Of a stretch of DNA of 64,000 bases, positions 9,745 to 20,287 are shown one piece after another. Origin of the DNA: Phragmites australis. Taxonomy: Eukaryota > Streptophyta > Magnoliopsida > Poales > Poaceae. The stretch covers positions 12,396,501 through 12,460,500 of the forward strand of contig NC_084935.1 in NCBI RefSeq assembly GCF_958298935.1, in the 5' to 3' direction. The stretch's first letter is position 1. Each line of letters begins with the position of its first letter. The notes beneath the pieces were generated by a model. The model was not told where the DNA came from. It ran no database searches and was given only the letters and a program-made list of their open reading frames with translations. Position numbers and translations under genes: made by a program.

Positions 9745-10556
9745 CATTGCCGTATTTCCGTATGGATGCCCAAAGCCACTTTAATTGTTTCGAGTCTGAC
9801 CTCAGAGACGGATCTGCCAACCATCGAGACAGCCTTCGCATATTCCCTGTGCAAGCCGGGACGGCCAGATTGTTGCGCCCCCAGCACAACAAGAAGAGGG
9901 GCACCGTGTCTCCTGTGCTGAAGCGGGCCAAGAAGCACTCTTTGCTATTGGAGGAGGAGCATCGCTCTGATGAGGAGGTGGAGGCGGAAGAGTTCGGCGA
10001 CACTTGCCCGCAGCCCCTATTCTGGAGCTCGGCCTCGTCAGGGACTAGCTCCTTGAGGTCTTGGATTCTTACAATGAGACCGAATGTGGCCGTTGCCATG
10101 GCCACGCTGAGGTTCGTCTCACCGATGGAGGTGGGGCCGACATGGAGGTTACGGTATGGGGACGTAGCGGCAACGTCGGCCGTGATGGATGCGGCCCTAA
10201 CGCCGATGAACATCGGGTTGCGGCAGTAGTTCTCCCCGGTGTCGGCACCAGTGAGGCTACCCATGGGCAAGGGGACATCGGCGGTGGCAAAGCTGTAGAG
10301 GAAGAGTGACGATGGGCAGGCGTGTGTGGGGAGGCGGCCGAGGAGCGACATGGGCAAAGTGAGGCGGAGGATGACGAGCTTGATGTTGCCACTGCAGAAT
10401 CCGACGTCAGTGAAGACACTATTGACTAGGGGGTCATCGAGGATGGCGAGGATGAGGTGAGAGAGATTGACCTCGATGGTGTTGGGACCATTGAGTGAGG
10501 CAGTGGTATTATAGTGGCTTGGGGGGCAAAACCATCCGTACGGAAATGCGATAGTG
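9745..10556. mobile_element. 812-bp terminal-inverted-repeat element carrying a gene fragment
   Basis: The left end reads cattgccgtatttccgtatg then gatgcccaaagccacttta; the complement of the right end reads cactatcgcatttccgtacg then gatggttttgccccccaagccactata. The inverted repeats share about 18 of 24 outer bases, mostly differing by transitions, and then aagccact.taat. The right end begins CACTA on its own strand and the flanks are tct/tat, so a CACTA-type end is possible; the length of the repeat would also suit a Mutator-like element. The interior is a GC-rich gene-derived segment. Superfamily is unresolved. Confidence 0.6.
10008..10495 (-). pseudogene. fragment of a D53/SMXL-like strigolactone-signalling repressor gene
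   Basis: The minus strand is open from inside the right inverted repeat down to 9695. Between 10495 and about 10008 it reads IEVNLSHLILAILDDPLVNS, VFTDVGFCSGNIKLVILRLT, MSLLGRLPTHACPSSLFLYS, then a Gly/Asn-rich link with ENYCRNPMFIGVRAASITAD, SPYRNLHVGP and LIVRIQDLKELVPDEAELQ. This matches, as I recall it, the middle part of rice D53 and its paralogues: the end of the double Clp-N region and the start of the first ATPase-like domain. The N-terminus, P-loop surroundings, degron and EAR regions are absent. Downstream of about 10000 the frame continues with unrelated sequence, so it is a chimeric captured fragment, not a gene. Confidence 0.65.
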
Positions 10557-10584
10557 TATACATCTATATATATATATATATAGT

Positions 10585-10840
10585 AAAACTAGTCTGTACA
10601 CCTAAGAGTGTATACTCCCGGCTCGATCCATAGTTGATCCTATTATAACTGAAATATATACTACTTTTTAAGATGTATATACTACTTTTGATATGTATAT
10701 ACTATTTTCTTAGATGTATATACTTCTTTATAAGTGAAATATATATTTTTCTGAGATGTATATACTACTTTTTAAGATGTACATACTCCTTTCTAAACAC
10801 CCATTAGAGGGAGAGTATTTACACCGGGAGTACCGAAAAG
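10585..10840. repeat. AT-rich repeat block with short inverted ends (possible MITE)
   Basis: The block has tatactcccgg at 10611-10621 and the inverse ccgggagta at 10824-10832. Between them lie four to five diverged copies of a unit of about 25-35 bp around gatgtatatactactttt. A (TA)n run precedes it at 10565-10582. No coding sense. Confidence 0.45.
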
Positions 10841-11729
10841 GCTTCCTATATATATATGTATGTATTTATATATACCTAGCTATAGAATAGCATATTCAAT
10901 AGCCAGGCCTACCGGCTCAATTAACCCCTCCACCGAATTTTCCTAGCTCCACCTGACCCCTTCCCCTTGGATTTATCGCCATTAGATTCCTTTCCTGAGT
11001 GGTTCCATTCACGCCGCCTGCACCCAATCCCTCGGCAGCCGAGATTCGAGTCCTTTCCCAGAGAGAAGGTAGCCCCATAGGCAAGCACTCGTCCATCGAT
11101 AGCAAATCCACAACCACACTGGCGAATGGTGGCTCCTCTAGCTTCCGCCCTTGCTTACCCTACTGACTGCTATGCTCCCTGGCATAGCGTGTCAGGAGTG
11201 GTGCCTAACACGGCAAACCGGAGGCGGGAATGACAGAGTAAACCAGAGCAAGAAGAAGAAGTTCGCGAGTGGCCCAGCTGGCATGCGTATCTTGGCGGGT
11301 GTTGGCATGACTGGGGCCCAGAGGGCGGTGTGTGTGGTCTGGAGTTTATAACCAAACATTGTAAACTGTTCACAGTATGAAAAAAGTAACAACGAGTTCT
11401 CCCCCAAACTTCCTTCTTCTTCTTCTTCACATTTTCTTCTTCTTCTTCTTCTTCTTCTTCAAGTCTACCTATCATTCTGATTGCTTGCTCACATCTCGGT
11501 GATCCTCACCGCCGTCCAAGGGTAAATGACAGATGGTATCAAATTCACCGGTCTTTAGCATGCGATTCATCCCGATTGATCGCAGCATCCCTTCGATTTG
11601 AGCAGTAATTCTGAGTTGGTGGTTGAGATTGAGTTCGCCTGATTTCAATCGTGCTGAATTAGACATCCCTTAAATCCAAATCTGGTTCCCACAGCTTGAG
11701 GTGTGATCAACACGGCTTTGCCAAAACCA
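10841..11729. other. no gene seen; CTT-rich tract at 11398-11460
   Basis: I found no supported ORF. A (CTT)n tract with interruptions occupies about 11398-11460. Part of this stretch may be the 5' LTR and leader of the gypsy element that starts to be recognisable near 11730, but I could not define LTR ends or a PBS. Confidence 0.4.
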
Positions 11730-11754
11730 TCCCTGTAGACGGTGTTCATCCTGC

Positions 11755-12560
11755 AAGCGATGGAGGTGGTGGAGAAGAAAGCTGGTGACAGGTGGGATAA
11801 GGTTTTGGAGAGCCTAGACATGTTGGTGGCCCAGATCGAGAGTCTGGATGCCACACTATAATAGATGCAGACTCAATTGGACATCACAACCAAAGCAGTG
11901 GAGCAAGCCATTCGAGATCATCAGCTGCTAGCCAAACAAGTGGAAGCCAATGGACATGCGGTCACCAAATTGATGATGAGTTAGATGGCTTCATTGGTGG
12001 AAGAGATTGGTGGCATTTATCCTCATTCAGAGTTGTTGTAGATAGAGCCCCTACTTCCTTGTCTTGGTCCACACCCAACCTTCACAGTGCGACCAGCCAT
12101 GGCTCTGGAGTCACACTTCAACTATTCAACATGGGGACCAAGTAAAGGTATGGGTGAGTTTACTACTTTACCTCGTAATTCTCTTCCAAATCTTTTGTTT
12201 CCCAAGTTTGATGGAGGGACAAGTGCTTGGATTATTTTCACATTTTTCATGTTCACGAGACTATGTGGGCGACAATAGCATCCTTGCACATGGATGGAAA
12301 TGCAACATGATGGTTGCAGGTATACAATATGACACATGGCTTAGGCTCTTGGCATCAGTTCATACAGGCAGTAGAGGAGAAGTTTGGTGCTCATGATTAC
12401 AGGCAGGCTGTGTGTTATCTCCTGGAACTGAAGCAAGCTGATTCAGTGGAGGATTACATCAAGGAGTTTGGGAACATCATTATCAGGTTTCTATGTTCAA
12501 TACCGGATATGATGAATTGTTTTTTGTCTCTCAATTTGTGTGGGGTTTGAAAGATGAATT
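11755..12560 (+). pseudogene. gag pseudogene of the plus-strand gypsy element
   Basis: The frame passes through VLESLDMLVAQIESLDA, LDITTKAVEQAIRDHQLLAK and LPNLLFPKFDGGTSAWI (about 12185-12235), the last being the usual gag start block. After a shift it continues with LGSWHQFIQAVEEKFGAHDY and LKQADSVEDYIKEFGNIIIR to about 12490. At least five stops are present. It is the structural protein of a dead element. Confidence 0.75.
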
Positions 12561-12769
12561 AAGGGGCACAATTCAAGCATAGATACTTGATACGGTTGAT
12601 ATAGTAGCCCTACTAGCTAAAGTCCAGCAGTAGGTCTTAGAACATTCTAGAGTAAAAAATACAACTAATATGCGGTCCATAAGCAGTCTACTTATACAGG
12701 GAAACCTGACCACAAGCAGGCTGCTCAAGGAGCTCATTATGGAAAGAAAGACAACTCATAGATTGTAGA

Positions 12770-13300
12770 AGGGCTAATGACTTATGTTATCAATGTGGGG
12801 ATAAATCTGATGCTACTCATGCTGAGAAGTGCCCTAAGAAGGTGATGTCTCAAGTAAATGCATTAGCTCTGAATGAGTTGGATAAGGAGCTTTCTGAGGC
12901 AGTTCTGAATCAGTTGGCAATGGAAGACTCTTTGGCTAATGACCGTTGTTAGTTATACTTGAATGCCATACCAGGAACCACTGGCATGGATCAAATTAGG
13001 ATCAGAGCTCTAGTGAAGAATCAAGTTATGCTAATTTTGGTGGATAGTGGCAGCTCACACAGTTTTGTCAATTTTGCTTTGATATCAAAGCTGGGGATTC
13101 AAACCAGAGTAGTCAAGCTTGCACAAGTAAAAATGGCAAATGGATAAGTTCTCATGTCTGATCAGGAAGTGCCATAGTTGGAATGGTACGCACAAGGACA
13201 TACATTTCATATAGACATGAGAGTATTGGATTTAGGAGCTTATGATGCCATTTTAGGGTATGATTGGTTGAAACACCCTATAGTCTGCCATTGGGAGGAA
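12770..13300 (+). pseudogene. zinc knuckle and protease of the plus-strand gypsy element
   Basis: LCYQCGDKSDATHAEKCPKK at about 12778-12838 is a C-x2-C-x8-H-x3-C knuckle. The protease follows: ILVDSGSSHSF at about 13033-13066 with the D-S-G triad, and LGAYDAILGYDWLKHP at about 13230-13275. Stops interrupt the reading between and after these blocks. Confidence 0.75.
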
Positions 13301-13559
13301 AAAAATCATTGAATTTCACACAAAGGTCAGCAAATCAAGCTCCAAGGGGTGCTTCAACCTGAATTGGATATTTTTGAAATTTCAGCAGAACAAGTGATCA
13401 AGTGGTGTAAGAGAAATGATGTATGGGCTTTGGTTGTCCTGGAGTATTATATACAACTAACAGGAAATAGAACACCACCAGGTGTTCAAGAGGTTTTAGC
13501 TCAGTTTTAGGATGTCTTTGGAGAACCATCTCAATTGCCACCTGCCAGGAGCTATGATC

Positions 13560-14526
13560 ACACTATACCTCTTCTACCAGGAGCAATTCTAGTAAATTCT
13601 AAACCTTATAGGTACTCTCCACTACACAAAGATGAGATTGAAAGATAAGTGAAGGAGTTACTAGCTGCTGGTCTTATTGCTCCTAGTACTAGCCCATTTT
13701 CTTTCCCATTGCTGTTAGTGCAAAAAAGGATGGATCATGGCATTTTTGTGATGATTACCGCAAATTGAATGCCATCACCATAAAGAATAGATTTCCTATG
13801 CCCATCATAGATGAAATATTGGATGAATTGGCAAGAACTAAGTATTTCACAAGTCTGGATATGAAGGCTAGGTATCATCAGGTGAGGATGGCTATTGAGG
13901 ATGAACACAAAACAACTTTCAAGACCCATCATGGTCATTATCAATTTAGAGCTATGCTATTTGGATTAATAAATGCTCTAGCCACCTTTCATTGTGTGAT
14001 GAATGAGGTACTTGAACCATTTTTAGGAAATTTGCACTGGTGTCCATAGATGATATATTAATATATAGCCCTACCTTGGATCTGCATTTGGATCATCTCA
14101 GAAAAGTGCTAGAAACTTTGAGAAAGCATCAGTTCTATATTAAGATGTCTAAGTGTTCTTTTGCACAACATCAGCTCATATATCTGGGGCACATCATTTC
14201 TGACCAAGGTGTGACTACAAATCCTACCAAAACTACTACCATGTTGCAGTGGCCTCCTCCTACTAATATTACTGAATTAAGAGGATTTCTAGGGCCATAG
14301 GATATTATGGAAGTTTGTGAATCATTATGAAATTCTAGCTAAACCTCTCATTAGTTTGTTAAAGAAGAAACAATTTCAATGGTCTGACACAGCTCAAGTT
14401 GCTTTTGATGCCCTTAAGCAATCTATGGTCAATACACCAGTGTTGGCTCTCCCAAATTGTAATGAATCTTTTGTAGTGGAAACATATGCATGTGATTCAG
14501 GTGTGAGTCAATTCATATGTAACTGA
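13560..14526 (+). pseudogene. reverse transcriptase and RNase H start, plus-strand gypsy element
   Basis: HTIPLLPGA-type lead-in near 13560, then the finger/palm blocks MNAITIKNRFPMPIIDEILD (13765), FTSLDMKARYHQVRM (about 13850), then after a shift [20 protein letters not shown] (14043) with the catalytic D-D, LGHIISDQGV (about 14190) and LRGFLGP (about 14280). RNase H begins with LKQSMVNTPVLALPN and VETYACDSGVSQ (about 14420-14515), where the first catalytic Asp is in ACDSG. The GMKAR block has lost the usual SG of KSGYHQI. The reading is broken by stops and at 14520 by degenerate sequence before the solo LTR. Confidence 0.85.
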
Positions 14527-14615
14527 TACTCAAGCACAAGAATTGTTGGCTAAATTGGTTGTCTGTAGTCCAGATGAACATGGCTATTCATTGCATCAAG
14601 ATATTATCAGGTATG

Positions 14616-15697
14616 TGTTGATAGCAACAAATGGCACGGGCAGACTTTTTGTGCACACCTGATAGTCCGGTGTTTAAGGCCGTGTCATCGCCGGACTATC
14701 CAGTGAGTAGAAGGGGATTTTGTGTAGAAAACATGCTCTCTGTACAAATTGGTTCGGTGAGTGCTCCGGTGCAAACGCTAAACTATCCGATGCTTGTAAG
14801 TTGATATTTGCCAAAAAAAAAACATGTCCTCTGCAAAAAATAGTCCGGCGAGGGTTCTAGTGCAAACGCCGGACTATCTGGTGCTTATAGCTTGAATTGC
14901 GTAGAGAGAATTGCTCTCTGCAAAAAATAGTCCGGTGTGTTATCCTAGGTAGCGTTGGATCATCCGATGAGTTCAATGGCAAAACTTGTAGAGAAAATTG
15001 CTCTCTGTGAGAATTAGTCCGCTGAGGCTTCCGGCGTCAACGTCGGATCATCCGGTGCATGTATTTCAAATTTTTGCAGCCGGATTTGCTCTCTGCAAAT
15101 ATTAGTCCGGCGATAGCCTCCAGTGAGTGTATATCAAACACTGGACTATCCGGTGTATATTAGGAAAGAGCTCGGGGTCTAGCCGAGTTGAACTCACCGA
15201 ATATTCCGGTGATCAAAGTTTGTTCTCACCGGACCATCTGGTGTTCAGTCCGAGTCCGACTCGAGTTGGATTCGTAGATCTGTTCAGATTCTTTTCACAT
15301 TTTTGGCCGAACAGAGCATGTTTAGGGTTGGAATAGAGTCCTACTTTGATTCCTTAGGACCAAGAACACATCCCCCTTATAAATAGTTGAGGGTGGAGGC
15401 CGATTGCAACAACAAGCTCAGTCAATAGCAGCTATTGCATCTACCTTTTGTTTTTCTTTACTTTCCTGCACATTAGGGTAGTTTTAGAGCAGTTCTTCAC
15501 TGCTACTTCGAGTCCCCACGATTTGGGTGGTATTTCTTTGTTGATTTTCTTATAAATCATCCGGGCGGCGATCCTCAAGATTACTGGTCAAAATTCTTTG
15601 CTTGTTTGCTCCTAAACAAGTCGCGTGTCACTGCAAAAAGTGATAGTTATCCAGGACGGATTTGTGTTGCATAGGATTGCCATATTCTGCGCCAACA
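14616..15697. mobile_element. solo LTR, 1082 bp, with perfect 5-bp target duplication
   Basis: It begins TGTTGATAGC and ends GCGCCAACA and is flanked by gtatg on both sides (14611-14615 and 15698-15702). Inside it has six or more diverged copies of a motif around ccggactatccggtg, often paired with its inverse. Solo LTRs arise by recombination between the two LTRs of a full element. The repeated ccggac motif suggests a copia LTR of the SIRE/Maximus kind, similar in style to 52760-53270; this is a style judgement only. Confidence 0.85.
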
Positions 15698-15702
15698 GTA
15701 TG

Positions 15703-16625
15703 CAGATATGGTATGGATTGGAGACAATTCTACTTTAAAATCAAAACTCATTGCCGCCCTACACTCTAGTGCTCTTGGGGGACATTCTAGTATTCAAGCT
15801 ACTTATTAGCGTGTTAAAAGGGCTTTTTGCTGGAAATAATTGAAGCAAGATGTCACAAATTATGTCCAACAGTGTTTGATCTATCAAAAAGCTAAGCATG
15901 AACACATCCATTCTTCTAGCCTATTGCAACCTCTACCTCTTCCTACTGGCAGTTGGCAAGATATCTCTTTGGATTTCATTGAAGGCTTGCCAAAGTCTGA
16001 AGGTTTTGAGGTAATGTTGGTGGTAGTGGATCATTTATCTAAGTATGCTCATTTTATACCTTTGAAACATCCTTTCACAGCACTGCATGTAGCTTGGGCT
16101 TTCTTGGATAATGTGGTGAAATTACATGGCATTCCTCGGTCAATTGTGTCTAATAGAGATAAAGTTTTTATTAGTTCATTCTGGAAAGAGTTGTTCAAAT
16201 TATGGGACACTAAGTTGTTGATGAGCACCTCATATCATCTCCAAACTGACACCGAAAGAGTGAAACAATGCCTCTAGATGTATCTCAGATGCGTTGTCCA
16301 TGATTCACCCAAGCAATGGAAATCCTAGCTTCCTTTAGCAGAATTTTGGTATAACTCAACATATCAAATTTCTTTGGGTTGTTCTCCTTTCAAGGCATTA
16401 TATGGCAGTGAACCACATCTTGGAGCTATGCTAGTTGTGTCACCGGATATGCCAATGGTAGTGACTGAAGTGATCAAGGAGAGGGTGGACCAACTAAAAT
16501 TGCTAAAGGAACATTTGGCTGTAGCGCATAATCGTATGAAGCTTCATGTTGATAGCAAGAGGACCGACCGCGAGTTCCAAGTGAATGACCAAAGGGATCC
16601 AGTAATTTATGAACATATCAATTGA
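15703..16625 (+). pseudogene. integrase of the plus-strand gypsy element
   Basis: The HHCC region is present (ALHSSALGGHSSIQATY, then YVQQCLIYQKAKHEH where the second Cys of C-x2-C is now Tyr). The core has SLDFIEGLPKS (first catalytic Asp), IVSNRDKVFISSFWKELF (the expected SDRD is SNRD, so the second catalytic Asp reads Asn) and YHLQTDTERVKQCL, where two residues are missing before TERV and the next Glu codon is a stop. The last part, LGCSPFKALYGSEPHLGA, ends at 16625. Catalytic loss shows directly that this copy cannot integrate. Confidence 0.85.
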
Positions 16626-16644
16626 TCTTTCCCTGTGCCTAGAT

Positions 16645-17140
16645 GTTTCTAAAGCTTTATACTGGCATCATAAGGCATAGGGGAAATCTTGTTGCCTCAA
16701 AGTCAAAGCAGCTCAACGGTTTTCTTTTACCATAATGAGATTTATCTAAAGCAATCTCATCCTCAATTTTGATCTACTTAATATTTAGAATAACATATAC
16801 CTCTCCTAGATCCTTCATATCAAAGCATCGAGATAAGAAAGATTTGACCTCATTAATAACGGCAGTGCTAGTCCCAAATATTAGTATATCATCGACATAC
16901 AAGCACAAGATGACTCCTTGACCGCCACCATAACGATAGTATACACACGTGTATGCCTCGTTGACAACAAAATTAGTTGACGTTAATGTTTTATCAAATT
17001 TTTCATGTCATTGCTTAGGTGCTTGCTTCATGCCATACACAGATTTTTATAATTTGCAGACTTTCACAAAACCATATGGTTGCTCCACATAGATTTCTTC
17101 CTCCAACACTCCATTCAGGAAAGTTGTCTTTACCAACACC
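16645..17140 (-). pseudogene. Ty1-copia reverse transcriptase fragment
   Basis: On the minus strand the sequence reads KTTFLNGVLEEEIYVEQPYG, FVKVCKL, KSVYGMKQAPKQ, TCVYYRYGGGQGVILCLYVD with DILIFGTS (the YVDD catalytic box at about 16885-16875) and FLSRCFDMKDLGEVYVILNI. This is the copia RT palm. Two or three stops interrupt it. Its upstream side is joined directly to the protease at about 17140, so the integrase is missing. The order gag-PR-(IN lost)-RT confirms copia. Confidence 0.85.
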
Positions 17141-18079
17141 AATAATAGAAGCATGCGACCCATTCCCCATCAGTAGGGAGGAAGCCTCTGCAGCCTGCTA
17201 AGAAGTAAACAGGGAAACATCAGAACACATGTGAACATTAGCACTAGTATCAAACCACCAGTCAATGGACTAAAATGTAGAACAAACAACATGAGAATTA
17301 CCGTATCCTCCTAAAGTTGTGGTCTTGCCTATGGTCACGTTAGCGAACTTCCTGCTAAGGTCGTTATTCATGTCCTTGCAGTCACGAGAGTCCTTGGCCA
17401 TATGTCCAGGCTTACCACAAACGAAACAGGTGATGTTCTTCAAGTCACTTTTTTCTATTTTCTTCTTTTTAAAGCTAGTTATCTTGTTCACTTTGTGACC
17501 CTTGTTCTTGTTATTTGTCTTCTTTTGAATGAAAATTTGCACGCTCTCACTTTTCCCTCCATATCAATGGCAGCAATGAGATCTTCAACAAGAATCTCTT
17601 CCCTCTTTTGCTTCAGACTTTTTGCAAAATTTCGCCATGCCACAGGCAGTTTGGCAACAATTGCTGCAGCCACAAACTTAGGAGGCAGCACACAACTCAA
17701 GTGTGAGATCTCGCCAACCAGGAGTAGTAGGTCATGTGCTTGCACAACAATGGACCTTGCATCATCCATTTGAAAATCAAAAAACTTCTTGCACGTGTAC
17801 AACCAGTGACCTATTTTGGCCTTTGCATACTTCTGCTCCAGGGCATCCCACAACTGTGTGGCCAACATGAAATTCATGTACACGTTGTATAGATGATCTA
17901 CCAGTATGGTGAGAAGGCAATAGTGCGGTGTTATTTGCACTCTCAAACCATGCATCCTCTTCAACCTTAAGTGGGAATATAGGGTGGATCACCCACCACA
18001 ATCCCAAAGACATGAGCCAAAATTTGGCCCGTGTCTGCCACCAATGAAATTTCTCACTAGAAAACCTCTCAGGCTTCAT
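17140..18079 (-). pseudogene. Ty1-copia gag and protease fragment
   Basis: The minus-strand gag starts at 18079 (MKPERFSSEKFHWWQTRAKF), shifts frame near 17960, and continues with ATQLWDALEQKYAKAKIG, FQMDDARSIVVQAHDLLLLV and LPPKFVAAAIVAKLPVAWRN. The zinc knuckle is CFVCGKPGHMAKDSRDC at about 17440-17390. The protease lies at about 17270-17140 with DWWFDTSANVHMCSD, in which the usual DTGA is DTSA. This resembles the DUF4219/UBN2-type gag of Tork-like copia elements. Confidence 0.8.
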
Positions 18080-19052
18080 GGCATTAGACGACCAGCCATT
18101 GCTAATTCATAAAAATAAGTGCTATCAGATTTTAGGAATGATGGTAAATACCAAAAAAACATTATGTCTAGATTTTATTAGAAGGAAAACTACATAGGAT
18201 AAACTAGATGCATATACTAGAAGTAGCAGGTCTATCATGTATTTTAGATCAAAAAAGCATATTCTCATGAGGAAACGTTGTGTGCATAACTTACTTATTG
18301 GGTTGATGAAGACGAGCTTCCTCGAGAGCAAAGGTGTTGATGGAATCGTAGAACATAGTCGACATCGATTACGTAGTTGAAGTTGAGGACGTCAATGACG
18401 AAGTAGTTGAGGCAGGTCACAGTCATCGAGTGGTTGCACCGATTGCTGCCGAAAAACCTGATTGTCATCCCATGCAGGTCTCTATGTGGCACTGGTTTTG
18501 GAGATCCCGCTCGCCTCCTCAGTGCATGCTGAGAGAAGAGGATGACAAGGCTTGGTAGTGAATGAAATGGTACAGTCAATGCGAGAGAGAAGAGGATTGG
18601 GGAAATGAGGAGAGGAAAATAAGAGAGAGCCAACCAGGACATCTCTAGGTTCTTAAATAGCCATAAAAGTGATAGTTTTAGTAACAAATGGCAATCAAAT
18701 TAGGTGTTTCAATCTTATTAAGTCACCGGAAGAAGCTGCCATATTTATCCTTGATTTAAAATGTCTATTTTAATCCCATTAAAACAAAACCATCACATTA
18801 AAAAAAGATAATTGCACGATTGAGTGCATTTTTTATGCACATGCATTGCAACTCCAAAGTGTGCATGCTTTTGAATTTCATGAATGAGCCATATACGGGC
18901 CAATTCCAACACTTTGTGAGTGCAAGGATAGGCATGTTGATCTATAAATGATCTGAATGGAAACCCCCTACCACAATTGTTCATTTTGAGATTTTTTTCC
19001 GATTTAGGCCTCCACATGGGAAAAATTTATTTTCATGTTCCTTTCATTGTGA
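18080..19052. other. copia leader/LTR-like sequence, ends not resolved
   Basis: No ORF is supported. On the minus strand, upstream of the gag, there is a TATA-like ggctatttaag near 18650. The stretch 18120-18700 is therefore probably the 5' LTR and leader of the copia element, but I cannot place TG/CA ends or a PBS. 18720-19052 is AT-rich with nothing recognised. Confidence 0.35.
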
Positions 19053-19335
19053 CACTACTATAAAATCGGCTTTGTATACCAGCCCATCACTATCAGTTCC
19101 TAATGAGCCAGCAGTGATGGGGGCATCACTGCCGATTCATAAGCTGAATGAGAAGAATATGTCATCGTGGCTTACAAACCGGCAGTGATAAGGGGAATCA
19201 CTGTTGTGGCTTGAGCTGACAATGATACTCGGCTCCATAATCACTGCCGGTTGAGTCCACCAGCCGACAGTGATAGTGGGACATCACTGCTGGCTAGTTG
19301 TATGAGCCGGCAGTGATGTCTCGGCTATATAAAAG
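19053..19335 (+). repeat. CACTA element 5' terminus with subterminal repeats
   Basis: The terminus reads CACTACTATAAAATCGGC, preceded by tga (a possible 3-bp target duplication). About ten direct and inverted copies of a 10-12 bp motif (ccggcagtgat / atcactgccgg and variants) follow to about 19320. This is the terminal layout of En/Spm-type (CACTA) elements, whose subterminal motifs bind transposase. It precedes the TNP2-like gene at 20288. Confidence 0.85.
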
Positions 19336-19639
19336 TGGCCCTCTCCAAAGAGGAGCTCTATTCTTACTCGGTGGTGGCCATTTTTGTCACCTAGTTCTTG
19401 GGGGCTTCAAAAAATTTAGGAATCCTAATGCCCTAGGTGTTCTAAGGTATGTAAATTCATCTCCAATCCATTTCTAGTTGAATTTTATTTGCTAAATTTC
19501 TCTAGATTTTGAAATGATGGAGATGAACCTATGGCCATGATATTTTAAGACAATGTAGATGCAATTATACCTCATTTATGTTATGGAAGCTTCAATTAGT
19601 AGCTTATGGTGGAAAGTGTCTTTATTATTGATTTACATT

Positions 19640-20060
19640 AGCTATAGGTATGAGCATATTTATTTTTAATTTTTAATGAATTAGAAAAATTAGCCATAAA
19701 ATTAAGGTATATAGCAAGCTCCAATTATATTTTTAATATTTTAATTAATTAGCAAGCTCCAATATAGAAACTTTAGGTATGAGCATATTTATTTTTTATT
19801 TTTAATGAATTAAAAAATTAGCCATGATATTTAGGTATGTACCAAGCTCCAATTATATTTTTATATTTTAATTAATTAGCATGATCCAATATGGAAACTT
19901 TAGGTATGAGCGTATTTATTTTGATTTTGAATGAATTAGAAAATTTAGCCATGATATTTAGGTATGTAGCAAGATCCAATTATATTTTTTATATTTTATT
20001 TAATTAGCAAGCTCCAATATAGAAAACTTATGTATCAGCGTTTTTATTTTTTATTTTTAC
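19640..20060 (+). repeat. AT-rich tandem repeat, unit of roughly 120 bp
   Basis: About three to four diverged copies of a unit containing ctttaggtatgagc, atttattttt, aaattagccat and caagctccaat. The same units recur downstream of the transposase gene at about 31370-31630, in the same orientation. Confidence 0.75.
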
Positions 20061-20287
20061 TTAATAAGTCCTACATAAGAGTTGAATAATAATAAAAATT
20101 TCTGGGGATGGCTCTAACAAACACTCATAGGAAGCAGATGCAAAAGCATACAAAAGGCGGCTCCTCCATCTCTGGCCAATTGCTGGTAGTAGATGCCGAT
20201 GTAATTTATTTGTTGGTGATTGCAACATCTTCTAGATATTTTGAATACAGATTTACAATAATCATATAATTGTAGATGAACAGAATA

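Larger units (their letters stand above)
11730..16640 (+). mobile_element. decayed Ty3-gypsy retrotransposon (chromovirus-like), plus strand
   Basis: The order gag, CCHC/H knuckle, protease, reverse transcriptase, RNase H and integrase is intact on the plus strand, which defines Ty3-gypsy. It is broken by many stops and by a solo LTR (14616-15697) inserted between RNase H and integrase. Sequence style (DISLDFIEGLPKS, LGCSPFKALYGSEP) resembles Reina/Tekay-like chromoviruses, but no chromodomain remains because the right side ends in a copia fragment at about 16640. LTRs were not found. Confidence 0.85.
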
